Shown here: piece by piece, positions 1 through 7,110 of the stretch | Layout of the letters: each line of letters begins with the position of its first letter | Position numbering within the stretch: the stretch's first letter is position 1 | Origin: JBBDWJ01 sp040902925 | GTDB lineage: Bacteria; Acidobacteriota; Terriglobia; Bryobacterales; UBA6623 | Assembly (NCBI GenBank): GCA_040902925.1 | Contig: JBBDWJ010000304.1 | Location: 1-13,613, forward strand | DNA length: 13,613 bases | Direction of reading: 5' to 3' | The notes under the pieces: model-generated | The model's database searches: none | The model's input: only the letters and a program-made list of their open reading frames with translations | Told to the model about the DNA's origin: nothing | Made by a program: the position numbers and the translations under genes

Positions 1-630
1 CGTCTTCCTCAATAGCTTTCTGTCTGCATTGCTTCTGGAATTCGCACTCGACACAATGCCGATTCAGAACGAGGTCCGGCGATGCCTGGCCGGAGAGCAT
101 TGTCGCAATCTTGGCTGTAATCTTGCGTAAGTCGCTGTCCAACGGGTCGGTCTTCACTGTCAGAGCGACGCGGTCGTCGCCGTGAATAATCTTGCCGAGG
201 TCCACCTTTCGGCCCAGCGCTTCCGAGAGAACGAGTGCGTCGAACGCCAACAACAGCTTGTCGTGCCGTCCGAGTTTGTTGGTGGAAATGAATCAGTTGG
301 AATGAACTGAGCCGATTTGCCAGGCGTGTCGCTAGGCACTCGCTCCACCGCGTGAAGTGTGCACTCGAGATCTTGTGCGCACACCCTGATCTCTGTGGCC
401 AGGCGCCACTTTGCGGACTTCAGTTCTTTTGTGTCGAGAGGTCCGGTAGCCCATTCATCCTTTGCGAGCCCTTCCGTCAGATGTCTGATCCCCTCGCGCT
501 GGTAGGAAGTGTTTTGCACACGTGCCGAGTCGGCGTATGCGTTCCCCGATCCAGGCTTGGCGAGGGACCTGAGAAAGCATTTGGTAGGGCACTTGAGGTA
601 GGCCTCGAAGAGGTGGGGGGTAATGGTCAT
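1..630 (-). pseudogene. TM0106-type RecB-like nuclease, frameshifted 5' part, cut by the window edge
   Basis: The N-terminal reading runs from the ATG at 630-628 (AGGAG ten bases upstream) to about 295. It has the family-like opening TITPHLFEAYLKCPTKC followed by LRSLAKPGSGNAYA, and later KWRLA and LHAVERVP. After QFIPT the matching sequence continues in another frame from about 292 to 1: FISTNKLGRHDKLLLAFDA, then ALGRKVDLGKIIHGDD, DLVLNRHC and VECEFQKQC. The join needs one extra base near 293-297, so a one-base deletion is the simplest explanation. The KCPTKC pair and the later HCVECEFQKQC cysteines look like the Fe-S-type cluster of Cas4/AddB-like RecB nucleases. Members of this family are often fused to a C-terminal helicase, which would lie beyond the left edge. 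A sequencing error cannot be excluded. Family assignment is from remembered motifs. Confidence 0.75.
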
Positions 631-813
631 ACAAGCCAAGCTCCTAAATTCTGCTATTCGAAGGACCGGCGATGTCGCTGTTCAGAGCTCGAATTAACGC
701 CATAGGAGGCGTTCGCGTGGTCCCGAAATATGTGCAGAAGATTTTGGTCGCGCCCGTGAATACCCGCGACCACGCACCGGGGCTCACGATAAGAGTCTGC
801 TGCGCATAATACA
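631..813. other. Intergenic spacer without a supported gene
   Basis: This stretch lies between the divergent nuclease relic and the amidohydrolase. It contains AGGAGG at 704-709 followed by a GTG at 717 opening a 30-codon frame, but that peptide has no recognisable features. A CATAAT at 805-810 could be a -10 box for the amidohydrolase, but no convincing -35 box sits upstream of it. Confidence 0.4.
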
Positions 814-875
814 CCTTATGGTCAGCTCCCCATAAGGAGTATCCTATCAGGACGGTACTCCGCTATAGGTAGCGG
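814..875 (+). promoter_or_regulatory. Three consecutive hairpins in the amidohydrolase leader
   Basis: Three inverted repeats follow each other with almost no spacing. The first is CCTTATGG (814-821) with CCATAAGG (830-837), around an 8-base loop. The second is GGAGTATCCT (836-845) with AGGA (849-852) and TACTCC (856-861), a 10-pair stem with a 3-base bulge. The third is CCGCTA (860-865) with TAGCGG (870-875), around TAGG. The ribosome binding site GGAGGG at 879-884 begins only three bases after the third stem. The arrangement suggests a structured 5' untranslated region or protein-binding sites. It matches no riboswitch class I recognise. Confidence 0.45.
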
Positions 876-893
876 CTTGGAGGGTTTCACCGC

Positions 894-2192
894 ATGAGCA
901 GATTTTCTCAAAGACTGGCAATCACGGCCGTGGCCTGTTGGCTGGCCATCGGGGTCTTTGTTCCATTCCTGCACAGCCAGTCTCCAGCGGTAACTGCGAT
1001 CCGATGCGGGCGGCTGTTCGATGGCAAGACGCTCGAGCTGCGCGAGAACGTGACAGTGTTGATCGAGGGCAATCGCATCAAAGCCGTCGGCCCGGCGGTC
1101 GAGATTCCCCAGAATGCCAACGTCATCGACCTCAGCCAGGCGACGGTGCTTCCCGGTCTCGTCGACGCTCACACGCATACCTTCCTTCACGGCATCTCCT
1201 ATGAGGAGTCGTTGCTCAAGAAATCGCTCCAATACCGCGCGATCTGGGCGACAGTTGCGGCTCGCAACATGCTGATGGCCGGCTTCACCACCGTTCGCGA
1301 CATCGAGACCGAAGGCGCGGAATATGGCGACGTGGCGGTTCGCGACGCGATCAACGACGGGCTGATCGTGGGGCCCCGAATGCAATGCGCCACGCGGGCG
1401 CTGAGTATTACTGGTGGGTATTCTCCCTACGGCTACGCTCCCCATGTGGACATTCCCCACGGCGTGCAGATCGTCGACGGCGTCGAGGGGGTGCGCAAGG
1501 CGGTCCGCGAGCAGTTTAGCCACGGCGCTGACTTCATCAAGATCTATATCGACCATCGCCGGCGCGGCACACCCAATCCCGATCAGCTCAGCGCCTGGCC
1601 GACGTTCTCATTCGAGGAAATCAAGGTGGCCGTCGATGAGGCCGCCCATGTCAACGCTAAAGTCGCGGCGCACGTTTATACCAGCGAGGCCGCCCAAACA
1701 GCGATTCGCGCGGGAATAGCGTCGCTCGAGCACGGGATTTATCTCGACGAACCCACCTTCAAAATGATGGCGGAGCACGGCGTCTACTGGGTGCCGACGA
1801 TCATGGTCTACATGCAGTTTATGGATGACAAAGAAATTTCACCTGAGCGCCTGCGCCTGATGAAAGGCACCACCGACCGCCAGCGCGAGGCTTTCGAGCG
1901 GGCGTTGAAGCTGCCAGTAAAGATCGCCTTTGGATCGGACCTGAGCGGGAACCACGGCAATGCCGGCGAAGAGTTTGTCTGGATGGTGCGCTACGGCATG
2001 CCGCCGCTCGAGGCCTTGCGTGCCGCCACCAGCGTCGCCTCCGAACTACTCGGATGGGAAGACCGCGTGGGAAGCCTCGAACTAGGAAAATTTGCCGATG
2101 TGGTCGCCGTGGCCGGCAATCCCGCGGAGGATATCGCCGAGATGACGCGCGTCACTTTTGTCATGAAGGATGGCGTCATCCACAAGCAGTAG
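894..2192 (+). CDS. Secreted metal-dependent amidohydrolase (imidazolonepropionase-like / Xaa-Pro dipeptidase-like)
   Basis: The 432-residue protein belongs to the amidohydrolase superfamily, in the group annotated as imidazolonepropionase-like or zinc carboxypeptidase/prolidase-like hydrolases. An N-terminal hydrophobic signal (about residues 8-28, ending HSQS) predicts Sec export. A small beta-sandwich segment (residues 36-85) precedes the TIM barrel. Metal and catalytic residues are visible in order: DAHTH (H93, H95), the probable carboxylated lysine in DFIK (K216), VAAH (H260), LEH (H280) and FGSD (D349). The C-terminal GKFADVVAVAGNP motif closes the sandwich domain. GGAGGG nine bases before the ATG supports this start. 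The substrate is probably an N-acylated amino acid, dipeptide or cyclic amide, and cannot be read more finely. It stands alone on the plus strand and does not obviously belong to the sugar cluster. Confidence 0.9.
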   Translation: MSRFSQRLAITAVACWLAIGVFVPFLHSQSPAVTAIRCGRLFDGKTLELRENVTVLIEGNRIKAVGPAVEIPQNANVIDLSQATVLPGLVDAHTHTFLHGISYEESLLKKSLQYRAIWATVAARNMLMAGFTTVRDIETEGAEYGDVAVRDAINDGLIVGPRMQCATRALSITGGYSPYGYAPHVDIPHGVQIVDGVEGVRKAVREQFSHGADFIKIYIDHRRRGTPNPDQLSAWPTFSFEEIKVAVDEAAHVNAKVAAHVYTSEAAQTAIRAGIASLEHGIYLDEPTFKMMAEHGVYWVPTIMVYMQFMDDKEISPERLRLMKGTTDRQREAFERALKLPVKIAFGSDLSGNHGNAGEEFVWMVRYGMPPLEALRAATSVASELLGWEDRVGSLELGKFADVVAVAGNPAEDIAEMTRVTFVMKDGVIHKQ

Positions 2193-2233
2193 TCCAGGCA
2201 GGCACGCCGAACGCTCACCCGCCGCCAGCCGAA

Positions 2234-2382
2234 TCACTTACGGTGCGCCGGGAACGAGCCTTCGTCCAGCGTTACCGGCGAGACGTAGCGAAACTCGCCG
2301 GGAATGAGCCCGCGCCATTGCGCCACCTTCCAGGCTGCAATCTGTAGTGGCGCCACTTCAAATACGGGTGTAAGCGGGCAGG
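2234..2382 (-). pseudogene. C-terminal remnant resembling a sugar-isomerase (SIS) domain protein
   Basis: Reading the minus strand towards the TGA at 2236-2234 gives a protein-like stretch: LTPVFEVAPLQIAAWKVAQ, then WRGLIPGEFRYVSPVTLDE, then a short tail ending AHRK. The order PLQ, an A-rich helix, RG, PGEFRY and VT-x-x-E resembles the end of SIS-domain sugar-phosphate isomerases and deaminases. No usable ATG or GTG start with a full SIS domain lies upstream: the open frame stops within about 75 codons. I read it as a decayed gene end, but the family call rests on motif memory and the fragment is short. It lies between the convergent amidohydrolase and the small membrane protein gene. Confidence 0.4.
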
Positions 2383-2455
2383 TGTCCAAAGAAGAGTGTT
2401 GAGCCGCCGGTTTGAGTTGGGCCGCAACTCGATGAGTTCTAGCGGGCCGGCGAAT

Positions 2456-2620
2456 TCATACGCCGCGCCTAGCGCCTTTGTAGTTAGTGGGAAACGGGAT
2501 TGCCCGGCGGCTGAGGATTCGGTCGACCGCGAGCGCTCTGTTTTTCCTGCGGCGAAGCAGTGTGGCTAGGGGAATCCATAGCGCGAGGGCCAGAACAACG
2601 AATAGTGCTCCTGAGAACAT
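2456..2620 (-). CDS. Small single-span membrane protein, unknown function
   Basis: This is a 54-residue protein. Residues 2-22 are a continuous hydrophobic segment (FSGALFVVLALALWIPLATL), followed at once by a basic stretch (RRRKNR) and a positively charged tail. That predicts one membrane span with the C-terminus in the cytoplasm by the positive-inside rule. The ATG lies two bases after the TAG of the upstream gene, so translation is probably coupled to it. The local GAGATAGGA is a weak ribosome site. I do not recognise a family. The main support is the tight spacing and the clear hydrophobic/basic layout. Confidence 0.55.
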   Translation of the reverse strand: MFSGALFVVLALALWIPLATLLRRRKNRALAVDRILSRRAIPFPTNYKGARRGV

Positions 2621-2622
2621 TC

Positions 2623-3093
2623 CTATCTCACGACAGTTCGAATTGGAGCGCCGCGTTCCAGTTTCCTGGCTTTCGGGAAGTCCGGCCCCGCCAGTTCTTT
2701 TTCGAGAATCTCGAGCACGGCGGCGATCTCGGTTTGATAGAGAGCCCGGGCCCCCTCTCCCGCCGACCGTGGAACGAGATCGGCATAGAGTGAGGGATTC
2801 AACCATTCGTCGGGAAGCGTGCCGCCGTAGCTTGCGCTGGTTAACAGGCGATATAGCCACTCGTATTTTTGTTGCAGCGAGCAACTGAACCACTCTTCGA
2901 ACAACTCCTGGTGATCTTCGAGGAGCCGATGCTGCAGGAGCGCCAGGTAGGCAAGCCTGCCGAGCCCGGTCGGAATGTGCGTGAGCTCCTGGAGGCAGGC
3001 GGCGCGAGCTCCGACCACATTACGGCCGAGCGTGTACTCCCATATCGTCGGATCAAACGCTCTCTCGCCGCGCGCGGTGTTTTTCCCGGACAT
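2623..3093 (-). CDS. Hypothetical helical protein, unknown function
   Basis: With the ATG at 3093 the protein is 156 residues. It is rich in aromatic, leucine and acidic residues (for example FDPTIWEYTLGRNVVGAR, LAYLALLQHRLLEDHQEL, LQQKYEWLYRLL), has no signal peptide and looks like a compact all-alpha cytoplasmic protein. The composition is clearly protein-like, but I recognise no family. The start is uncertain. The frame stays open upstream to an ATG at 3177 and a GTG at 3192, next to AAGGAG at 3193-3198, at awkward spacings of 15 and 0 bases. The conserved-looking part begins near the chosen ATG, which has GGAG directly against it. It is the first gene of a tight pair with the small membrane protein downstream, suggesting a soluble/membrane partner pair. 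Confidence 0.65.
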   Translation of the reverse strand: MSGKNTARGERAFDPTIWEYTLGRNVVGARAACLQELTHIPTGLGRLAYLALLQHRLLEDHQELFEEWFSCSLQQKYEWLYRLLTSASYGGTLPDEWLNPSLYADLVPRSAGEGARALYQTEIAAVLEILEKELAGPDFPKARKLERGAPIRTVVR

Positions 3094-3192
3094 CTCCGGC
3101 TTGCGCGTTAATCCATCGGCAGCCGCTTTCGGCTGCTGCTCGCATAGAGCCAGTGAAGCTGTTCCGTTGTTTCGCATCGTTCGTGACACCAC

Positions 3193-3513
3193 TCCTTTTG
3201 GCCCGCTGCGTTCTGCTGACTGTGCCGAGAGGATGGAAAGAACCGAACTCTGTTGTCCCCCGGAGCGCGGTTCCTTCCACCTCCCTGGCTTGTCGTACTG
3301 GGGTCATTGTAGGCCCGAAAAAGCACGTGATCTGGTAACGAAATGTACCAGCCAGCAGTCTGCCGCCCGCCTCACAACCGCGAATAGCCGGGTCATTTCC
3401 GGGAAAACAGCGCCCGTTACAAGTGACGATGTTTTACAATTCCTCTCCACGCTGGATCATCTCGCCGGTACCAGTCCGTAGCTCAGCATTTTTGTTGCGG
3501 CCGCCTAGGTTGT
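3193..3513. other. Intergenic region, no supported gene
   Basis: These 321 bases lie upstream of both the minus-strand hypothetical pair and the plus-strand hypothetical ORF. Open frames exist on both strands, but their translations are low-complexity, serine/arginine-rich and unconvincing. I see no clear promoter, terminator or RNA gene. Confidence 0.4.
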
Positions 3514-3957
3514 GTGGCTGATGGTGAAGGCATCCTGACGCGAGACACAATCCGACCCGCGGCCAAAGGGATGCGCAAGCGTTGTGAGGTGACGCGCGGC
3601 CATATGCAATTGAACGTATGTCTTGATGCTCTGACTGACATGCAGGTTGTTCGTCTAGCGGGACTACTCGGCGGCCTTCGAGAGCCTGGCCGCTCCCGGG
3701 CGTTCAACGATTTTGTTTTCTGGGGAGCTTGTGAGTGCACGAGAGAGATTCGGCGTCGCCTGCTGGGTTTGTACGTCGGCCACGTGCTTAGCGTTCGCAC
3801 CAATGAGATGAGGCCTGGGGAGACTGTTTTTCTGACCCGCCGAGCAAAAGAATGGCGGGACGAGTTTGGTGAACCGGTGGTGGGCCAGCTTATTGAGGCG
3901 CTGGAGGCTATCGGGGGATCGGCGCGTGCATACGCTCTGAACAGCCTGGCCTTGTAA
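3514..3957 (+). CDS. Hypothetical protein, weakly supported
   Basis: A 147-codon frame starts at GTG 3514, with an internal ATG at 3571 that would give 128 residues. The C-terminal half looks protein-like: charged and amphipathic helices around TREIRRRLLGLYVGHVL and RRAKEWRDEFGEPVVGQLIE, then a short non-polar end. Neither start has a good Shine-Dalgarno sequence, and I recognise no domain. It is convergent with the MFS transporter at the end of the long minus-strand operon. It could be a genuine orphan gene, a relic or a chance frame in GC-rich DNA. Confidence 0.35.
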   Translation: MADGEGILTRDTIRPAAKGMRKRCEVTRGHMQLNVCLDALTDMQVVRLAGLLGGLREPGRSRAFNDFVFWGACECTREIRRRLLGLYVGHVLSVRTNEMRPGETVFLTRRAKEWRDEFGEPVVGQLIEALEAIGGSARAYALNSLAL

Positions 3958-3969
3958 CAGTCCTAAATG

Positions 3970-4030
3970 GAAAAGCAAATTCGCGCCAGGCGCCTGCCTG
4001 ACTTCGTCAAACCCCTGCCAGCCGGCGCCT
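3970..4030 (-). terminator. Candidate terminator of the seven-gene operon
   Basis: AGGCGCC (3988-3994) pairs with GGCGCCT (4024-4030). The enclosed sequence holds a second small hairpin, TGAC-TTC-GTCA (3999-4009). On the minus strand the outer stem is followed by a moderately T-rich stretch (AATTTGCTTTT), as in an imperfect intrinsic terminator. It lies 50 bases after the MFS stop codon. The large interior loop makes this tentative. Confidence 0.3.
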
Positions 4031-4079
4031 AGCCACGGTCTAGGATCGCTTCCTCTCCCTTGAATCGCGGGTCTGTGCT

Positions 4080-5303
4080 TCAAATCTTCGCTGCGGATTG
4101 CGCCGCCGGATGATGCTTGGGGAGCATCGCAATCGCGCCGGCGCCGATCATCGCCAACGAAAAAACCACCGCCAGGCCAGCGTGGTAGTTGCCCGCCTGA
4201 TCGTACATGTAGCCCAACAGAAACGGAAACACCGTCTGCCCAATCGAGTCGACCGGCAAAATGATTCCCATCACGCGGGCCAGTGAATTCGGGCCGAAGA
4301 CCTCCGCGGCCATCAGGGGAATCAGCATGAAGTCGGCGCCAAGCCCGAATCCGAACGCCACGGCGAACAGAAAAGGGATTGAGGGCTGATCGACAATGTA
4401 GAGCAGGGGAATTGGCGCTCCGACAAAAATGTAGGCGGCGACCATGACGTATTTTTTCGTCATGCGATCGGCTAGCCACCCCATCACGATGCGTCCAGCG
4501 AGGCTCGAAACCAGAATCACGAAAGTGGTATCGGCGACGACACTCGCGGACAAACCGACGTCCTGAAACATCAGCTTCATGTGCTGGTTGATAGAGCCGA
4601 TCGCGCCGATGCTGCAAAAGCTTCCGAAGGCCAAGAACCAGAACGAGCGCTGGCGCAGCAGATAGTGAAAATCGTGGGGCTTGGCCCCGAAATCGGTCGC
4701 GGGCACCGCGTCGCCGTCGGCGAATAGGCCTTTGTCGGCGGGGCGGTCGCGAACTACCCAGATCAGAATCGGAATCACCAGCAGCGTCAGCGCGCCCATG
4801 ATTTGCAGCGCCGTGCGCCAGCCGAACGCGTTGATCAGCGGCAAGGCGACAAATTTTTGCGAAATCGCGCCGCCGATTCCGAGGCCGAGATAGGCCAGCG
4901 CCATCGCCTTGCCGCGGTTGCGCGAGAACCACTGCGACAGGATTACCTGATTGGGAATCGGACCCGAATAAACGTATCCGAGCATGACGACGCACCAGAT
5001 CAGGTAGTAAGCCGCCAGGCTACCACCCATCAGGCCGAATCCGTTCAGGGCGAGAGCGAAGCACACAACGCCAAACAGGATTAGCTTCCGCGCGCTAAAG
5101 CAGTGAATCAGCAGACCACCCAGCGGCAGGATGACGATGGTCGAAATGGCGATTCCGGCGGTTGTCTCGGCGCGGCTCCATCCAAATTCCGCGATGTAGT
5201 AGTCATAGAAAAACGGCATGGCGTAGAGCGGCACGCCGACCGTCATGGCGAGGATGAAGAAACAGGAAGCCGCGATGAACCAGCCGTAATAGAGGCGCTG
5301 CAT
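4080..5303 (-). CDS. MFS transporter (oxalate/formate- or monocarboxylate-type, OFA-like)
   Basis: The 407-residue integral membrane protein has about twelve hydrophobic segments split by a central cytoplasmic loop (about residues 185-218), as in the major facilitator superfamily. The N-terminal YYGWFIAASCFF, the loop WFSRNRGKAMALAYLG (125-140) and GRIVMGWLADR (270-280, a motif-A-like loop) recall the OFA/monocarboxylate branch, whose members carry organic anions such as sugar acids, formate or aromatic acids. As the last gene of the operon it probably imports the product made outside the cytoplasm by the upstream exported enzymes. The ATG at 5303 has only a weak ribosome site. It lies 137 bases after the DJ-1/PfpI stop, the widest gap in the run. 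The substrate is unknown. Confidence 0.88.
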   Translation of the reverse strand: MQRLYYGWFIAASCFFILAMTVGVPLYAMPFFYDYYIAEFGWSRAETTAGIAISTIVILPLGGLLIHCFSARKLILFGVVCFALALNGFGLMGGSLAAYYLIWCVVMLGYVYSGPIPNQVILSQWFSRNRGKAMALAYLGLGIGGAISQKFVALPLINAFGWRTALQIMGALTLLVIPILIWVVRDRPADKGLFADGDAVPATDFGAKPHDFHYLLRQRSFWFLAFGSFCSIGAIGSINQHMKLMFQDVGLSASVVADTTFVILVSSLAGRIVMGWLADRMTKKYVMVAAYIFVGAPIPLLYIVDQPSIPFLFAVAFGFGLGADFMLIPLMAAEVFGPNSLARVMGIILPVDSIGQTVFPFLLGYMYDQAGNYHAGLAVVFSLAMIGAGAIAMLPKHHPAAQSAAKI

Positions 5304-5440
5304 GATTTGGGAGATCCGGCGAAATCAAAAGGGGCGCGGTCTGAACTCGGCAGCGCCGGGGTTGTTGCCCTCGGTTAGGCGACGCTCGGGGGAGCGCGGC
5401 GCCGGACGCAAGAAACGGTCCGGCCGCGCCCGCAATTGTC

Positions 5441-6040
5441 TCAGGCGGACCGTACGCCGGTCGCGGAAACCTCGGCGTTTTCGCCGTCCATGTACTCTTT
5501 CAGCATCTGCATGAACTCGCGCATGTAGAGGTGCTGATCGAACCAGCCGCGGCCGCTTACCATGTTGCCCGCGCGCACGCAGCCTTCATCGACAAACGTC
5601 GCGCCGCAGACTTCGATATCGAACTTACACTTCGGAATCGTGGCCATGCGCTTGCCGGAAATGACTCCGGCGGTGGCGACGATCTCTGCGCCATGGCAAA
5701 CCACCGCGACCGGCTTTTCGGTCCGGAAGAATTCGCGCGTGATACGCATCAGGTCCTGGTCGTAGCGCAGATATTCCGGCGCGCGCCCGCCGGTCAGAAA
5801 CATGCCGGCGTAGTCTTCGACACGCACGTCGCGGAAGGCAACGGTCGCGGTGAGGTGATAGCTGGGCTGCTCGCGTGTGATGTCCCAGCCGGGCGGCACC
5901 TCGTGCATCACCAGCGGGTAGACGCGAGCCTCGGGCCCGGCCACAACCGCTTCAAATCCGTCTTCCTGAACGCGATAGACCGGATAGAGTGTGTCCATGG
6001 CCTCGGCCGCGTCGCCAACCACGATGAGAACTTTCGGCAT
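5441..6040 (-). CDS. DJ-1/PfpI family protein
   Basis: The 199-residue cytoplasmic protein of the DJ-1/PfpI (class I glutamine-amidotransferase-like) superfamily begins MPKVLIVVGDAAEAMD, the first strand and acidic-residue loop. It carries FLTGGRAPEYLR (81-92) and the nucleophile elbow AVVCHGAEI with C115 and H116. Members act as glyoxalase III-like enzymes, hydratases/isomerases or stress proteins; the reaction here is unknown. The start at 6040 is chosen because GGAAGGA lies five bases upstream. An in-frame start six codons earlier would remove that site from use. It follows the hydroxypyruvate-isomerase-like gene by 56 bases. A role in handling reactive keto or aldehyde intermediates of the pathway is an inference from position. 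Confidence 0.85.
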   Translation of the reverse strand: MPKVLIVVGDAAEAMDTLYPVYRVQEDGFEAVVAGPEARVYPLVMHEVPPGWDITREQPSYHLTATVAFRDVRVEDYAGMFLTGGRAPEYLRYDQDLMRITREFFRTEKPVAVVCHGAEIVATAGVISGKRMATIPKCKFDIEVCGATFVDEGCVRAGNMVSGRGWFDQHLYMREFMQMLKEYMDGENAEVSATGVRSA

Positions 6041-6096
6041 GATTATCCTTCCTTGCAAGTCTTACGGGCAGAGCGGGCCGGCGAACCGGGGCGGAG

Positions 6097-7059
6097 TCAC
6101 CCGAAATTCGCGAGCCGGCGCACCTCCGCCATCGTCTGGGGCAGGGAAACGTTGGGATGATATTCCAGCCCGCAATATCCTTCGAACTGACCCGCTTCCT
6201 GTAACTCGTAGATCACGCGAAACACGTTGCGATAGTTGATCTCGCCGGTGCCCGGCTGCATGCGCCCGGGGTGATCTCCAATGTGGAAGTGGCCGATCGC
6301 CGCGATGTTATTCCGAATTTGCGGAATGATATCCCCATCGCTGATCTGCACGTGATAGATGTCGAACAACAGCTTCACGTTCGCGCTGTCGACGCGCCGC
6401 AGCATCTCGAAGCCTTCGCGCGCGGACGGCAGAAAATAGCCCGGCCGTGTGACCAGCGTATTGACAGGCTCGACGATGGCGGTCATGCCCGCTTTTTCGA
6501 GGACCGGCGCGGCGGCCCGCAGCCCTGCTACGCAGCTATCCAATTGCTCCGCGCGCGAGACGCCTTCGCGATCGAGGCCAGTCAGTACGACCAGCCTTTG
6601 CGCGCCGATCTTTTTCCCCGTCTCGATCGCGCCGGCGAGTTCCTTCAAAAATGCTTCCCGCTCGGAGGGGTTCGTCAAGCTGCAACCGGGCGCGCGCACG
6701 CCCCGGTTGGCTTCGATGCAGGCGCACTCCAAGCCGTACTTTTTCTTGGCTTCTAAATAGCCGGCCCATTCGCCCGGGTCGCGCCAGTCGAAGAGTTCGA
6801 ATGCCTGATAGCCATGTTCACGGCACAACGCGAGTGCCTCATCGGGAGTGTAGCCGCGGCGCGGCTCGGGGCGGGGGTCCCGCTTGCCCGGCGTATCGAC
6901 CGGCAGGCGAATCGCTTCGCCGCGGAACATGTCGCAAGTGACCGACAGCCGCAGACCCTTCGGAGGGACGGAAGGTGTTTGGCCGGCCAGTCGCGATCCG
7001 GGCAGCCTCGACCCGGCGGCCGCGGCGGCCAACGTGCCCAAAAACCTTCTCCGATGCAT
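6097..7059 (-). CDS. Tat-signal hydroxypyruvate isomerase-like TIM-barrel protein
   Basis: The 320-residue protein opens with a twin-arginine-type signal (HRRRFLGTLAAAAAG) and continues as an AP-endonuclease-2/xylose-isomerase-like TIM barrel. The core closely recalls hydroxypyruvate isomerase: IVEPVNT (E197), PGYFL, LLFDIYHVQI (D233), IGHFHIGDHPGR (255-266), PGTGEINY (269-276) and GLEYHP (E299). Those acids are the expected divalent-metal ligands. Where cytosolic Hyi proteins generally have IGHIQI, this one has IGHFHI, so the metal-site glutamine appears to be histidine. GGAGG three bases before the ATG supports the start. In context it probably interconverts an aldose and ketose, or epimerises a keto-sugar, in the periplasm. 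True hydroxypyruvate isomerisation is doubtful for an exported enzyme. Confidence 0.85.
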   Translation of the reverse strand: MHRRRFLGTLAAAAAGSRLPGSRLAGQTPSVPPKGLRLSVTCDMFRGEAIRLPVDTPGKRDPRPEPRRGYTPDEALALCREHGYQAFELFDWRDPGEWAGYLEAKKKYGLECACIEANRGVRAPGCSLTNPSEREAFLKELAGAIETGKKIGAQRLVVLTGLDREGVSRAEQLDSCVAGLRAAAPVLEKAGMTAIVEPVNTLVTRPGYFLPSAREGFEMLRRVDSANVKLLFDIYHVQISDGDIIPQIRNNIAAIGHFHIGDHPGRMQPGTGEINYRNVFRVIYELQEAGQFEGYCGLEYHPNVSLPQTMAEVRRLANFG

Positions 7060-7110
7060 GAACCTCCGTCGGCCGCCTCAAGCGCAAAAGAAAACAGATT
7101 GCAGCGCGAT

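Noticed and set aside
717..809. GTG-started 30-codon frame behind AGGAGG
   Set aside because: The ribosome-site match is good, but the peptide has no recognisable feature and is too short to support alone.
822..1556. 244-codon minus-strand frame opposite the amidohydrolase
   Set aside because: It is antisense to a gene with intact catalytic motifs and a good ribosome site, and its product has no domain.
3474..3500. tRNA-like start CCGTAGCTCAGC
   Set aside because: The bases that follow cannot form the D-arm, anticodon arm or acceptor stem.
3664..4995. Long 443-codon minus-strand open frame overlapping the MFS gene
   Set aside because: It is the out-of-frame shadow of the transporter: arginine- and glycine-rich, without hydrophobic segments, while the other frame gives a clean 12-span MFS protein.
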